From: Trichobilharzia regenti
Lineage: Eukaryota; Platyhelminthes; Trematoda; Strigeidida; Schistosomatidae
Assembly (NCBI GenBank): GCA_944472135.2
Contig: OX235264.1
Span: 86,996,319-87,060,318, forward strand
Direction: 5' to 3'
DNA: 64,000 bases
How positions within the stretch are numbered: position 1 is the first letter of the stretch; each line of letters begins with the position of its first letter. The notes beneath the pieces are model-generated. The model was given only the letters and a program-made list of their open reading frames with translations. It had not been told where the DNA came from and did not search any database. This document shows, piece after piece, positions 34,041-49,000 of the stretch. Position numbers and translations under genes: made by a program.

Positions 34041-37000
34041 GTATTAACGTGTAATGTTTAACTTCTGTCTAGACTTAGACGATCGCCAGTCTCCGAATGA
34101 CTATCTTTGGCAGAAGTTGGAAGCGTTGATTGACCAGATGATCTCAGAGGAGGATGGGATTCCCGTCCGCAATGTGAAAAGTCTTATGTCCGTTATTCCC
34201 AGTACATTCACAGGTTTGTTACTTTTTGCATCTTTGCACTGTTTCTCCCACAACTCTGTATATTTACAGATTAATATGTTTCATGTATGTCAAAACGGTG
34301 ATTGTAATAAAAAGTATCAGCAGTTTGTATTCAGAAACAGATCCTATGTGCAAGTGTGACCTTGCAGTGTGATATCAATTTGACGACATGTTCGCTCCGA
34401 TTTCGACCTAGAGAAGGTAGAAATGTGCTGTTGCAAAGTATTTTCATCTTAGACATCGAGCATCTTGTGTTGTTTGCATTGTCGTAGAAAGACATTACAG
34501 ACGACACATTTGAAGGTGGAGCTGCAGAATCTTTGCATAACATCATGGTATCTGGAAGTTTTTCCCGGTAGTTGGCTCTACTAGGGTTTCTGTTAGAAGT
34601 ATGGAAATATAGATTTACCTACAACATGCTTGGTTGTTTTACGTGTCCTTCTATGCGCGGTTTGACACCACCCGAGACACACCTATCCAGCTAATATTAC
34701 ATTCGTGTGTTCTGTACACTTTGCCTATTGTCGAAAGCTTCCAAGGTCTTTTCTTCTGTAACTGACGAGTATAATAAATGGGAACAATATTTAAAAAGTA
34801 TTGTTTCCAATTAAATCTCATCAGTCGTCTACATACGCAACTCCGCAAATAATTATATACTAATCGTGGTGATCTGTCAGTAGGATGGTGTGGTTGTGCA
34901 TGTATGCTTTGCAATTAGTCATAATCACAATAACTACTAAAATCGATGATGAAATATCAAGGTTATTTGTGATAACAAGGGTAATGGAATTTGGTATAAT
35001 TATACACACAGATGTTAGACGTAGTAGATAAAAACCAAGGAGAAGGAATAGGTTATATAATACTAGACCGTTGGGAAAGTAAATAAACCAAGTTTAAATG
35101 AGAATGTGATAAAACTAAAGAAGAGTTTATGTGCATCATTTTCGCATGATGAAGTATAAAGGCTCTTACTACTAAAGTAGAATTTCAAATACTGCTCATG
35201 TCAAATAAGTTCCACACTCGCATATGCGCCTAACATCTGCCCAACGTTTCTGTTAGTTACGAATCTCAGGTATTCAAGGAACTTATATTTAATATTTGAA
35301 GCTGCTTGTGCTCCTGTCGTTTTATGAAAAATTCCCATTTGCATACGTGCGAAAAGTGCAGCATTATTTAGCAAAGATTCTTATTGTTTGTTTCATGTAA
35401 TTGTGCCGTATTGCTGGAAAGTGTCTATTTGTTGGACCTCGTGCTTTGTTTATTATTTTATCATGATGTACATATTATCATTCTGTGGGAGCACAGTGCT
35501 GTAAGCCGAGGTGCTTTTGTTGAAAGGCGTTGTGTGCGAATTTGCACTAATTATTTCACTCTAAATAGTATCATCTTCGAATTCACACCCTCAGGACTAT
35601 GATTCGGCTGTTGAGTCGAAAATACTGATATTCTGATCGCCTTCAACAGACTTTCATAAGGTAATAGTTTATGCTATTAGCAGGAAGGATATATTTCACC
35701 ACTTATTTCTGCAGCAGCAAGATGTATTTGGGCCGTGTCTAATTTCCACTGGAAGTTCAATGTTGTGCATGGTTTAAAATAATACCACCTTCAAATAGGA
35801 AGTTCAAGTCATCTCACAATTATGCTAATCCCTTTAGATATTAATGTTCTATAGTTGACCGTTACAATCAGGCGGCGTTTTGGAAACAGTATCCTGAAAA
35901 GCATATCCTAAACGAGAAAGATATTTAAACCTGTCAACAATGACAGATACGCTTTAGTAATGCAAGTTTGTTGTTATAGTTATAAGGCTTACGATTACTT
36001 TCATAACAGACGAATTTCATTTTATCAAAATGCTCCTTGTAGCCTTGTCTGCCCACAATCCGTAGTAGGCTTCACTAAGTGTGAGCATAGTTCTTTCCAA
36101 GAGGTTTATTTAACTCTATTCAAACTGGCAATCTATTCGAAGAATGTCCATAAAATAATACGCTTATAATTTTTCTCTTTACTTTTAGGTAGTGATATCG
36201 TTCACTGGTTGATGGAACACACTGGTGCTAGCGATGTTACTGAAGCAGTTCATCTTGCTAGCCGTATTGCGTCTATGGGCTACATTTTTTGCATTGACGA
36301 CCATGTGCTGACAGTTAAAAATGATGGGCATACTTATTACAGATTTCAAACACCTTTTCTTTACCCAAGTCGATGCATGGAAGCAGATACTGCAGATTAT
36401 GCTGTATACTTGTGTAAACGCACTATGCAAAATAAACAAAGACTAGAGTTAGCCGGATTCGAAGCTGAACGTTTGGCTAGTTTACAGAATATTTACTGTC
36501 ACAAATGGGAATTTATTTATATACAAGTAAGTCAGTTTGGAAACATTGTCGGCTGTCTAAACTATACTAGAGTATACACTTTCATGAATTGAGCGATGAG
36601 TCGCGTGTATTATGTGAGGATAATGACGTTACTTACGTAACCGAACTGTATTATGTAAAGTTAACTTTAAGTGTATTAACCACGTGTTAATCTGGATCTG
36701 CGAACTACAACTTCACTTTAACTAACACTCAGTGCATCACAAGAAAGTTTATTATACTAACCAGTTGTTTAGACCTATGTATGCGGAATTGTTCAGATCA
36801 CTAAATTGACAATTTTTAGTCTGCTACCTATAGCACTGAACCACAACTCTGCGGTTATTCAGTGAACTAATCAATTATTAAAGTCTATGGGTTTAGTTTA
36901 TACACCTAGAATTTGCGTGAAAACATCTGTGCTCTACTCCCACGCTCTCAGTGAGAATTCATGTATGACGGAAAATAAATGTGTAATCGCAGAATTTGAA

Positions 37001-40000
37001 AGACATCTAGGTGGATCGGACAACATATGCAGATGGAAAGTTGTGTCCTTCCGTATCTATCAAAGCAATGTGATAACAATAGATTAATTAATAGTGAACA
37101 TGGGTTGGTAAAAAAACACATCTTCCTACCATCATATCTTTCCCAGATTCTTATATCGATTGGTTTTCAGATTCATTTCATAGTGAAGCTAGTTATACTA
37201 TGAAGGCAGCTGGAGTTGTAAATCTCTGTCAATTCAGATCCCTTAAACATATTTAAACATGATGAAACACCATCTTCCTCGACATCATGGGGTGTTGAAA
37301 AAGTTGTCAAGTCAAAGCATGTCACGAATTCTGTAGTCATTCACTGTTAGTGTAAATAACTTGGAATAATGTACGTTGCTTTGCTGAACTCCTCACAATG
37401 CTAGGAGTCAAAGTTAAAGACTTTAATTGAAGTGGTTGAAAAAGTTTGGCACTAAATTTAATATATGGATTCCCCTTACATAATAAATTGTTTCTTAAAC
37501 AAACTCCAAGCTTGTCTAGGAAAAAAATTAGGTAATCAACACCCGTGTTGTTTTGTGTTATACAAAGCTGCTACCTTGACGTGGTGGTCGGGCTTGAACA
37601 CCGCAATGATCTATTCAAGCTATACTGGCTGAGACTTATGTCTCTTGAGGTACTACCATGCCAGGCAGGTTGTTTGGATAGCGGTTAAACAAAAAGCAGC
37701 TACCCAATCCAACATCATGTCCAATACAAAATCACAAAATTTCATGCCGGATCGGCCGTGGCCCGGATTAACAACGAACGCGCTTCCTGCTGCCGTGTCA
37801 CAGGGCAGGAGTGATAAATCTGCTACTGAGACACACCAAACAAAAAAGAACGAACAAAAACAGGCCGCGTGTGACCGGCCTCAAGCAGTTGTCCCCTGGG
37901 CTCTGCGGTCACGCAACCAACTTCCACGGTGTGGGCAGCCGGGAAGTAACAATCGCCCTCACAATCCGAAATGCACACGAAACCTCTCTATTACTCACTC
38001 ATCTTTGTCTTCATCTTCATCTCTATCATCTTGCCTTCCTTCCACTGATGCAACTCCTCGACTTGATAGCTCTTCACTTCCTCTCCACTCTGCGTCCACT
38101 AAAAACGATGGAAGCCAAAAAACCACCACCGATAGCCTCCTAAAGCCACGCCACCAATTTCATATAGGAGCTCTTAATGTTAGGACACTTTGCCAAATAG
38201 GACAACAAGCATCACTAGCCAAGACCCTGGCATCACGAGCCATTGATGTATGCTGTGTTTCAGAAACACGCATACAAGACCCAAGTGTGGTTATTCACCT
38301 AACCCCACCTGGCCAACAGGTTGAATCTGCAAAATTCACCTTGAGGGTGTCAGGAGATGCCACAGCTAGTTCACGAGGATTAGCTGGCGTAGGGATAGCT
38401 TTGAGTACTAGGGCAGAAAAGACATTGCTTGACTGGATCCCGGTAGATAGCCGAATGTGTGCTGTCCGCCTGAACGGATCAGTAAGAAGGAGGAAGGACT
38501 GCACTACTCGCCGATGCCTTTTCGTAATCTCCGCCTACGCCCCCACTGACTGCAGTTCAGATGAAACGAAGGATGAGTTCTACCAAAAGCTGTCTAGTTT
38601 GGTGAGAAAGGCTAAACGCTCAGACATAGTCGTTCTAGCTGGTGACTTTAACGCTCAAGTAGGGAAATTGTGTCAATCTGAGAAGGATGTCGGTGGCACC
38701 TATGGAGCTCCGTGCCAGCGAACCGACAACGGTGACCGTCTCCTACAGTTCTGTTCAGATAATCATTTGTTTCTTGTAAGCACTAACTTTAAACACAAGG
38801 AAAGACACTGTTTGACTTGGAGACCCCCTTCATCAAACCAACGCTGGACACAAATAGACCACATAGCAATAAGCTATCGTTGGCGTGGGTCGGTAGGAGA
38901 TTGTCGCTCCTTCTGGAACACGTGCGTAGATACCGACCATGCACTGGTCCGCGCTCGGGTGTGCTTACGACTGAACGGACGTAGGAAACAGCTGGCGGTA
39001 AAACCATCACGTCCCCAGCTCGATCAGGAAACTAAATCCGTATTTGAGGAAGAACTAGCTAAACACATATCTGTGTTCGACAGCTGTGTTCACCCTGAAG
39101 AAGGTTGGAAAAATATCCAGGCAGCCATAGATACAGCTGTAAAAGCTGTGAATAAGGTAAACCCAAAGGTGAGTAAAAACCACTGGATCTCCACCGCCTC
39201 ATCCGAACTGATAGATGCTAGAAGACTTATTCCGGCGAGCTCCGAATTCAATGAGGAGCGAAAGCTGCACAAAAGGAAACTTACGAAAAGTCTCCGCAAG
39301 GACCGTGAACAGTGGTGGGCGACAAAAGCCAAAGAGATGGAGAAAGCTTTGAGGATAGGCAACACCAGGCAACTATTTAGACTCATTAGGGAAACGGGTG
39401 GGAGAAGACAAATCATCAGTGAGACAATCTCGGAAAAAAATGGCACTATAATTAGCTCCCAGTGTAACAACAGAAGACAAGGGCCAGGCAACAGATCGTT
39501 TTATTATGAAAATCAACACTTATACATATTTCACATACATTATTATAGACAAGCGCAGTCATCTGATTGGTTGTTTATCAGAAGCTAGGCAGACAAACGC
39601 AGGCTTCTGATTGGTTGTTTCGGGTTCCTCGACAAATAGAGTTCTCTATCTGCGAATCATATTTTGCCACGTTAACTTTGCTGTGATTGGTTGTTGAATC
39701 AGCCTTGCTCATATTTTCACACGGCCTGCTCTCACCACACCAGGATAGACGACTGGATAGTTGGAAAGAGCATTATGAGGAGCAGTTTAATTTGCCCACA
39801 GCCACGCTCAACCTTCCGAGCATCCAACACCTCCCTGAATGGGATATAGACACAGGTCCTCCGTCACTAACTGAGGTTACTAAAGCTGTCACCAATCTGA
39901 AACTAGGCAAAGCAGCGGGACCTGATGGAATGACTCCAGAGGTATTTAAGTGCGGTAGAGACAGCTTACTGTCTGGATTAACTGAGGTACTAGGCAGCGT

Positions 40001-43000
40001 CTGGGAATCAGAAGAAGTCCCATCGGGTTGGTGTAAGTCACTGATTATCCCCATATACAAGAAGGGAGACAAGTCTTCCTGTGATAATCACAGAGGGATT
40101 AGCTTGACTAATATATTATCTAAAGTCTTAGGCTCAATAATCATGCGTAGACTGAGTGGTGCTCGGGAAGCACAAACACGAGAGAGCCAGACAGGCTTTA
40201 GACCAGGAAGAGGGTGTATTGATCGTATCTTCACCCTCCGACAGATTCTAGAACATAGGCATTCCTACCGGCGTCCAACAGTCATTATATTTCTTGACCT
40301 AAAGGCAGCATTCGACTCTGTCGATCGGGAAGTTCTCTGGAGATGCTTGGCTGTAAAGGGAATTCCAAGAAAATATATTGCACTGATTAAGGCACTCTAC
40401 TCGTACTCATACAGCCAGGTGAGGGCTTACGGCGAGCTGTCATCTGAACTGATGACGACCAGTGGTGTCCGTCAAGGATGCCCATTATCTCCTTTTCTAT
40501 TCAACTTCATCATAGATGTGTTAATGGACTTAACCCTAGGTGACTTCAGCGACTCAGGGATTGACTTGCTACCGGGGAATAATCTCGTTGACTTGGAATA
40601 TGCAGACGGTATAGTCCTTCTAGGCGAAGACGCTGACGAAATGCAGAGTCTTCTAAACACCTTGAGCCGCAATCTACGAATGTTTGGCATGCGATTCGCT
40701 CCCGCCAAATGCAAGATGATGTTACAGGACTGACTGGACTACATCGACGCCTAGTTTAAAAATAGGAAGTGAAGTGGTAGAGCACGTTGACCGCTTCACT
40801 TATTTGGGAAGTACCATCAGCCAACGCCAACGGGATGATCTCTGACGAAATCTCAGCACGAATACAAGGGGCTCGTTTCGCATTTGTTAGTTTACGCCGA
40901 CTCTGGTGTAGACGAGATGTTCGACTATCGACCAAAGGGCGGGTGTACTGCTCATCAGTCCGCTCCGTCCTCCTTTATGGATGGTTGTGAGACCTGGCCA
41001 CTGAGAGTGGAAGACATGAAAAGCTTGTCTAGCTGTCTTTGATCATAGGTGCCTGCGTTCTATTTCCCGTGTAAAGTGGCATAATAAGGTGAGCAACATG
41101 GAGGTTAGGCGTAGAGTTCTAGGTAAACAGGGGAAATCAATCGACGAAGTCGTGAAGCTACAAAGACTGAGATGGTTAGGACATGTGTTACGTATGCCAA
41201 GCCATCGCCTCCCTCGACGAGCTATGTTAGCGGATATAGGGTCAGGCTGGAAAAAACCTAGCGGCGGTCAAACAAAAACTTGGCCGAACCAGTCAATGAA
41301 ATCCACAACAGTTGGTCTAAGCCACGTAGAAAGGTGTAGACTTCCAGGCTGGGGTCCTCGGGACGGTAAAAATCTATGGTTGGAAACAATTGGTGACATG
41401 GCTCAAAATCGTTCTCAGTGGCTAACGCAGATGCATCCACTCCCTGTGACTTATGATCTTCAGTGAAACTGTTTTGTATTTCTTTATTACTCCTTTGTCT
41501 CACACCTCTGCTCACTGTTTCTATTATGCTTTTCTTGTACTTTCTTCTCTTGCTTCGCGTGCTACACGGAATGTGGCGACTTGAACTTCCGCACATTTGT
41601 GCAAAGTTCTATGTCGAAAACAGACAGACAGTTATACAAACGTAGTGCACTTCTTTATGGTATGTGTGTGGCTTGTCAGTTTTTACCAAGTGAATTCCAG
41701 TCTTTCGTACATCAGGCTAGACGGCCATCAGATTTTCTTCAGCCTGTGCGTCGAGACAGTATTCTAAGTCTCATGTAAAGTATGAAAAGATAACTCGGTA
41801 AAACTCACCATTCGCAAAATCTGTATATTTAGTCATTAAATCCACTGTCGCTAAATTATCGTTATCCGTATACATGGACTGTCTTGCTTATTTTTAATCA
41901 TCATATGTGTTCTAATTTTTGTCGCTTATTCGTTACTTTTTGAATTCTCAGTCTGTCTGTACCGCTTTTAGTGGTTAATTATGTGATTTTAGAAAGTTTA
42001 CTTCCAGTACAGTATCTAAAATGGTTATTGGGATATGGTGTATCGCAGTCACCACCCACAATCTTCGCACATTAATGTGAATCCAATAACAGGCTCAGTC
42101 AGAACTCTGGAATGTCTTGCTGTTGATGTATACTTGATAAAAGATTCCAGCACACAAAATCCCAGTGAAATAGTTTAAATTACTTCCTCATATTTCATGT
42201 GTATTAATACATTTCGAGTCTATCTACAATGGGACCTTACGTCATCGACTCCCCGCTTCCGGTGTGTCAGTAAGTGATAAATCCAAGATGTATCACTGCC
42301 CTAAGCAAACGTTTATGTGCTGCTATATTGAAAGGTTATATTAGGGTTAAAAGTATCTTAACAGATAAGCTTTGTCTTTTCTTTGTCGATAGATAGCGTT
42401 CTGAATACAACTAAACAAGAGTTCTACCACTAACTAATTGACCCTCTCAAGTAAGATTGCCTGAAAGATGTACAGTGCTAAATGTGGACTGCAAGGAGAA
42501 AATCAGGTGTCTAGGCTCAGAGGAGAGTTGTTTAGGTGATCATAAGTCAATAGGTGGTCGCATTTCAAATGAAGAAAACTGTCTGTTGCAGCTTTGTGCG
42601 TATCAGAACGCACTTATTTGGAGCAACAATTTCCAGCATAGCCGTCAATTTAGTACCACTCAGCGTCTTACTTCTGCCATTCAAGCTCAGACTCAACTAG
42701 ATCACATGATAGCTGCCGATGATGTGGGTGCATACGGGGCTATCATCTTGTCTTCTGTATTTCTATCTTTCTCCAATGTATACCAGATTTTCTCGCGATT
42801 TGGTGGTGATTACAGACGTCGTTGCGCACCTTCTAATATAGCCAAATGTCAATATGATCTATATTTAGGGTTAGCTACTAACCTTTCAAAGAGTATAGAC
42901 CAACACCGCTCGTATTTAAAGGGCGCTGAGATCTCAAGGGAAGCTACTTAAAATTTTATCACATTTTCTAAGTACAGCCATTATAACGGTTTGATATCGT

Positions 43001-46000
43001 AAGCTGTAAGCTTTTTTCACGTTAGATTGTGTTAACTAATCACTCAGTTTTCACTTTTAGAGACATATTATACTTTCTTTTTAACTAGCATATGCGTATT
43101 GCATATATAATTTTTCAGGCTGAAGCAGAAGCTAAAGTAGATAAGAAAAGAGATAAACTGGAGAGATTGGTCCTTGAGTCACAAGAAAGAGCTTATTGGG
43201 ATTTACATCGGCCTCCACCAGGTTGTATCAACACAACTGACATTGATATGCGTAAATTATGTCGTGCTAAACGTCCTAAAAAGACTCCATCACGACCTGT
43301 GAATTTCCCTATTCCAAGTGGTCCAGGTCAGTTTGTTGCACAAGTGTTTAATTAGCGTTACCCATAAATTTTGTACTGCCAATTAACTGTTTTAGTTAGA
43401 TTTGTATGATTCGTTTGACCCTTGCAAATTTGACTTATCCACGTTCATATGACGTCTACTTCTGATGAACCTCAGTATCAAATGTCTGTATCTTCGAATC
43501 CATCTCCCCCAGGTAACTTGATTAGTTACACTTCGAAAACTCCATCTCCAAACAAATAGACAACTGTTTACAGGATACATATAAAACCTTAATTGCAAGC
43601 TGATTCGTAGGTTGATTATCAGATCGCACCACACTGTTATGTAGAAAAATGAAATCAACCTCATAAATGGTGGTCTGCTTCAATTCTTGAGGTCTCATAG
43701 GTGAAATATACATCACATGGCAATTATATAGGTATCGCGAGATAACCTGGGAATAAGGATGTGTAGATAATCACAGAATTTTTTTAAAAAAAGAGGAGAA
43801 TAATTCGCTCACACAGCTTTTAACCTCTGTTTTTTGCAGTGACTAAACAGTAGCGCTATTCGAAATCAGCGTCCTAGTACATGTTCACATAACAGATTAT
43901 GAAACACGTTGATTTTGTGAGGATATACGCTACTAGTTGAGTACTCAGGTTTAGATGGAATGAAAATTTATTTAGAGACCCAATATTTAAAACTCAGATG
44001 TCCAAGACAATAAGCTATAATGTATTATCCTCGTTGATTTAATATTATCTTTGTTCGACTGAGTCAAAGGTTCAGGAGTTGGCATTATGCAAACAAGTGA
44101 CTACAAATGCAAAAAGTTACCTTTTCTTTGGAACGGAAGCAAATTTACTTGAGTTTATACTTCAGAAGATGAGCATATATTACTTTAGTGAAATTTGTCA
44201 GCCTAAATGATATCAACCAAAACTACTTCGACTCATAAAATTCAACAGAGTTCAACTTATCACACTATCTACATCCAACTTTAATGTGTAAATCACCATA
44301 ACACAAACTTCCTCGATGACTGACTGAGTTTCAACGCGGGATTTCGCACAAGAGTACATCAGTTCAAGTCTCATGTAGCACGTAAAGGTAGACAAGAGAG
44401 AGAAAAAATATTCAAAACGTCAGTCGAATGGTGGTCAACCCCCCTACCTCAACTTCATTGACTTTGAAATGGCCTTCAACAGCGTTGAGAACGAAGTAAT
44501 TTGGAAACTACTTCAACACGATAGAGTGCCCCAAATCTTCATCACCCTAATCCAACAGCTATATGACAATGTCAGGTAATCCACAGCGGAAAACTCAGCG
44601 AAGCGTTTGAAGTGAATACAGGATTAAGACAATGCTGTCTACTATCACTGATAACATTTTCATTTGTGGTAGTTTATACCTCAGCAATACTTTGCACCAA
44701 TACGAACACTGTAAATCTGAATTTTGCTGATTATTAATGTTTAATGCCACACAAACTCAGAAACTTTCACGTGACAACCAACAACCTGGCAGAAGAAACA
44801 GAAAAGACAGGACTTCAAGTAAACATCGAGAAGACGAAAGTGATGAACAACAACGTAAACCAATCACTATTGACGGAGGAAATTTGAAAGAGACCACTTC
44901 ATGCACTTTTCTAGGCAGCTTCGTTTCAACTATAGGCTATGACACAGATGAGGATGTGAAAACCTGAATTGGGAAGGCCAGGCACACCATCACTCTGAAA
45001 TCAGTTTGGAAATCTTCGGCACTGCACTCAGCAAAAAGAATAAAATCCGGATTTTCAAAACCAGTGTTAAATCAGTCAGTCAATTCTTCTATATGGGTCA
45101 GAAACTTGCACTGCACATCACGAAAAGCATTTCCAATAATTAGCGACAGACTTTTATCAACAGCTGCCTTAGCTAGATCCATATTGAAGATCAAATGGCC
45201 GGCCAGAGAGAATTAGCAACAAGAAACTCTGCGAACCTTCCAATAAGGAGCCTACGTGCTCAACAAATGTGTAAAAGAAAATGAAGATGGATAGGGCATA
45301 TGTCGAGGATACCGTGGAAGACATGAAAAGATTAGCTGTCTTTGATCATAAGTGCCTGCGTTCTATTTCCCATGTGAAGTGGTATAATAAGGTGAGCAAT
45401 ATTGAGGTTAGGTGTTGAGTTCTAGGTAAGGAGGGGAAATCAATCGACGAGGTTGTGGAGTTACATAGACTGAGATGGTTAGGACATGTGTTACGTATGC
45501 CTAGCCTAGTCATCGCCTTCCTCGACGAGCAATGTTAGCTGATATAGGGCCAGGCTGGAAAAGAGCTAGCGGTGGTCAAACCAAAACATGGCACCAGTCA
45601 ATGAGATCTACAACAGTTACTCTAAGCCATTTAGGAAGGTGTAGACTTCCTGACTGGTTGGGGTCCTTGGGACGGTAAAAACCAATGGTTGGAAATAATT
45701 GATGACATGGCTCAAAATCGTTCTCAATGGCTGGCGCAGATGCATCCACTTCTTGCGACTTATGATTTACATTGAAACTGTTTTTTTTCTTCGTTATTAC
45801 TCCTCCTTTGTCTCACACCTCTGTTTACTGTCTCTATTATGCATTTCTTCTACTTTCTTCTCCTGCTTTGTGTGCTACATGAAGTGTGGCAACTTGAACT
45901 GCCGCACCTATGTGCAAAGTTCTATGTCGAAAACAGACAGCCGTCTAATGACATCGCTCGAGTAGAACCCTAATTGGAATCGATGAGCAAGTAGTTGGTG

Positions 46001-49000
46001 CGAGGGTGACATAGAGGAGATAAGAGATTATGGTCAATCGTTGGCCGAGATGAAGAGAACAGCTGAAAATAGGACAAAGTGGAGATGTGTTGCCTGAAGT
46101 CTTATGTTACACTCAGAACCCAAGGGAGCAATAACAGTAAGACAGAAATATGAAGGAGAAAGAATAGTAATATGGGAAAAGCAAGAGAAAAACAATGGAA
46201 CTATATAAATGAATTTAGGAAGTCGTGTGATTACCTTGATATGATTATGAGCAATAAATTGTGCTCGAAACGTCATCAGTAAACATTACTGTATAACACT
46301 GTGAGACTTTATCAAAACAAAATTTACCCATAATGGAATTACACTCTACCACAGTGCACAAGTTTTATTCTTATATCAATGAAAAGCATGACAGTTTAGT
46401 GGATATGGGAGATTACAAAGAGTAAATGCATCTGTGAATCCTCAGCATAGCTTTTCCATCATTTGACCTATATTCATTTCCTTACCTCTTAACTCGCCAT
46501 TAGTTTTCATAAAAATTTCTGTGAAAAATGCGTGTGTGTTCAGTTTGTTTTAAATGTGTTGCGCGAAGCCACTACACGATTCTGATAATACAAATCTTAT
46601 TATATTGTCTAAATTCATCAATGGAACGAATTGTCTCACATATTATATCCGCTATATGGTTACAAGTGTTATTGACAGTAGATGACATCATGGTTAGGAA
46701 TTCCAATTTAAAGTAGAATAGTTTCTCTGTGCATTTTCATATCTAGATGTTTTCTGTCGTCTACTAGGTCATAACGAAAACTCATGAAAATGCGAGCAAT
46801 TTTCTCATGAAAAATACGTTTTTCTTTACTTTAAGTGTGATACCTCACTTTCTATGTAAGCTACCTCTGCACATTTCAGATGGATCCATTCTATTCTCAG
46901 TTTTGGATGATCTGTCACCACGAGATCGAATAGCTAAACTTCATGCTTGTTCACGTACAAGAATTAAACTATCAAAGGCTGCTGAAAGTTTACAAGTATG
47001 TTTTTGTTTATTGAATAGATTTTACTTTTATAGACCTACTGTATTCAGGATTGTCTACTAATTATATGAGTCAGACATGTGGCATGTTTAGTAACTGACA
47101 CAAAAACGACAAACAAATTCATGTGACGGAATGGAAACAGTATGTTTTCTTGAGGTTCTCGATAATTCCAGTTTTCGATAACTTAAGGGAACAGGATGAT
47201 TGTAAAACTTTAACTCTATGGCTGAAAATTTATTTTCTAAAACGAGGATCACATTAAAATAATTAGTATTGAGGAGAGTAAAAATGTGATTCATTGGCCG
47301 AAGAGCTTGGTTTACATCCGATAGGTCACCGATTCGTGTTCTTATCCACCTACTTCAGCCCTAGCAAGTGGATGGTATCATCAGTCCTCACTCTATAAGT
47401 GTGACCCTCAGTTTGGTAGATAACAGAACTGTTCCCCGCAACTGAGTTTAAACAAATCAAACAGTATCAGGGAAGAGTACATAATACCCACGCGCTTTCT
47501 ATGCAAAGACGTAAAACTTTACGCTCATTAACCTGCAGATATGTAATCCATTAGTTAAACTTCAAGTGTAGCAGCTGTCTGTAGATCATGTTTGTTTCCC
47601 TTTATCCAATAGAAATTGGTTGGCTTCCTTGATCCACCGAGGGAGAGGGCTCTGGAGTGCTTTTGCACAGGATGATACTACATGTCGGTCTTGTCTCTCA
47701 AGAGGCAAAGATAGTTATGTTTGGTTCTCCTGAAAACAAATACCCAGTCAATGAGTGTACCATTATAGCTTCCTTGTTATTGTATTTATTTAGTATATCA
47801 CGATATAAAACAGTATTGTCCACTGAATAAAGTTTTGAATACAATTTACTTTCAGACTTATATCAAAGTGACTCCAAGACATGTCTTTTACTGCCTTTTT
47901 TTATTCTGTTATCAATCAAAGTAGGAAAATTTCTCAAATATCTGGAACTTGTTCTGTGTCATTTCAATTACAAATTTTCTAGCACTAATTGAGTAAATTA
48001 GTTAGGTTATTTTTCTATTTAAGTTAATTTCAAAAAATGATACCTTATCCCATCCTGTTGTATGTAATGGTCTAAACAATGTTTTATTTAGATTCTTCAA
48101 CGTGTAAAGGTCTGTCATTCCTGATTTAGTCGAGTTATTTTATTCTGATAAACTTGGACCAGATAACAGTGTATCATAATGTGGGAGTTTTACTCTAATA
48201 ATATTATGACTTTTATATCCATCTTATTTCTTATTCCAGAACTATTCTGATCAGTACTCTGAATTCGACCTATTGTTATTCACGTCAACATCTGTTGGAT
48301 TTTCTTCTCCTTCGGGAACTGGTGTAAATCAACCAAATACACTTACTCCCACTGGTCAGTTGATATCAGGTGGTGGGGTGAATACTAATGCTAATTCATC
48401 ATCCTCATCTGCTGTACCTGGATCTATTCTGCGTTCATCTGGGGATAAATTGATTCATCATACACGAAGTATATCAGCTACTGGATTCAATGGAATCTCA
48501 TCATTAACTTCTATGTCACTTGCTCGTACAGGCAGTGGAGTAGCAAATGGTGCACAAAATGTTACTGCAAGTGGACAGATTTCCAGTGGACATGGTTCAT
48601 CTGGACATATGGTGAATGTTGCTAGTGCACCCACTTCAGGTAATTAATTGGTTAAATTTATATAAATGTGTGCTCTCCTTGCATAATCTGATGTACGTTG
48701 TTGTCATAGTGTTATTGCTAATGTTTATAGTTGAGTCATTATCGTTCTTTAAATGTAGGCATGACCGACATTTCAAGTTAAATAGACATCTTGCTTATAG
48801 TGGTATTGGAAAGGATTGTCTAGATGTCTTGGCTTCCTCTATAGCTGTTAGTCACTAACACGAACCTCAAACCGAAGTCTCCCGTATATAAATGAAATTT
48901 ATCACCTATTATTATAAGTCAAATTTTTCAACACCATTTCTAATTCGAATACATTACTCACCACTATTGCTTTCTTATTATTATTATTATTACTTGTCAG

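Larger units (their letters stand above)
37567..41630 (+). mobile_element. RTE-like (SR2-type) LINE in RGS intron 3
   Basis: Starts at gctgctaccttgacgtgg and ends after gaaaacagacagaca. The 10-bp gttatacaaa flanks both ends (37557-37566 and 41631-41640) as a target duplication. The single polyprotein has an APE-type endonuclease, RT and C-terminal region. It is split by a solo LTR (39463-39739) and further damaged by small indels. Without the LTR it is about 3.78 kb, close to full length for an RTE. Confidence 0.9.
30489..42933. repeat. Right arm of a large inverted duplication
   Basis: The reverse of 1-17072. It contains RGS exons 1-3 on the + strand, an RTE-like LINE with a solo LTR, and, unlike the left arm, an extra 1.97 kb (31012-32998) with a PHD-type ORF1. 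It begins next to a (TA)n run and continues beyond the left arm's window edge into the unique part of the RGS gene. Confidence 0.9.
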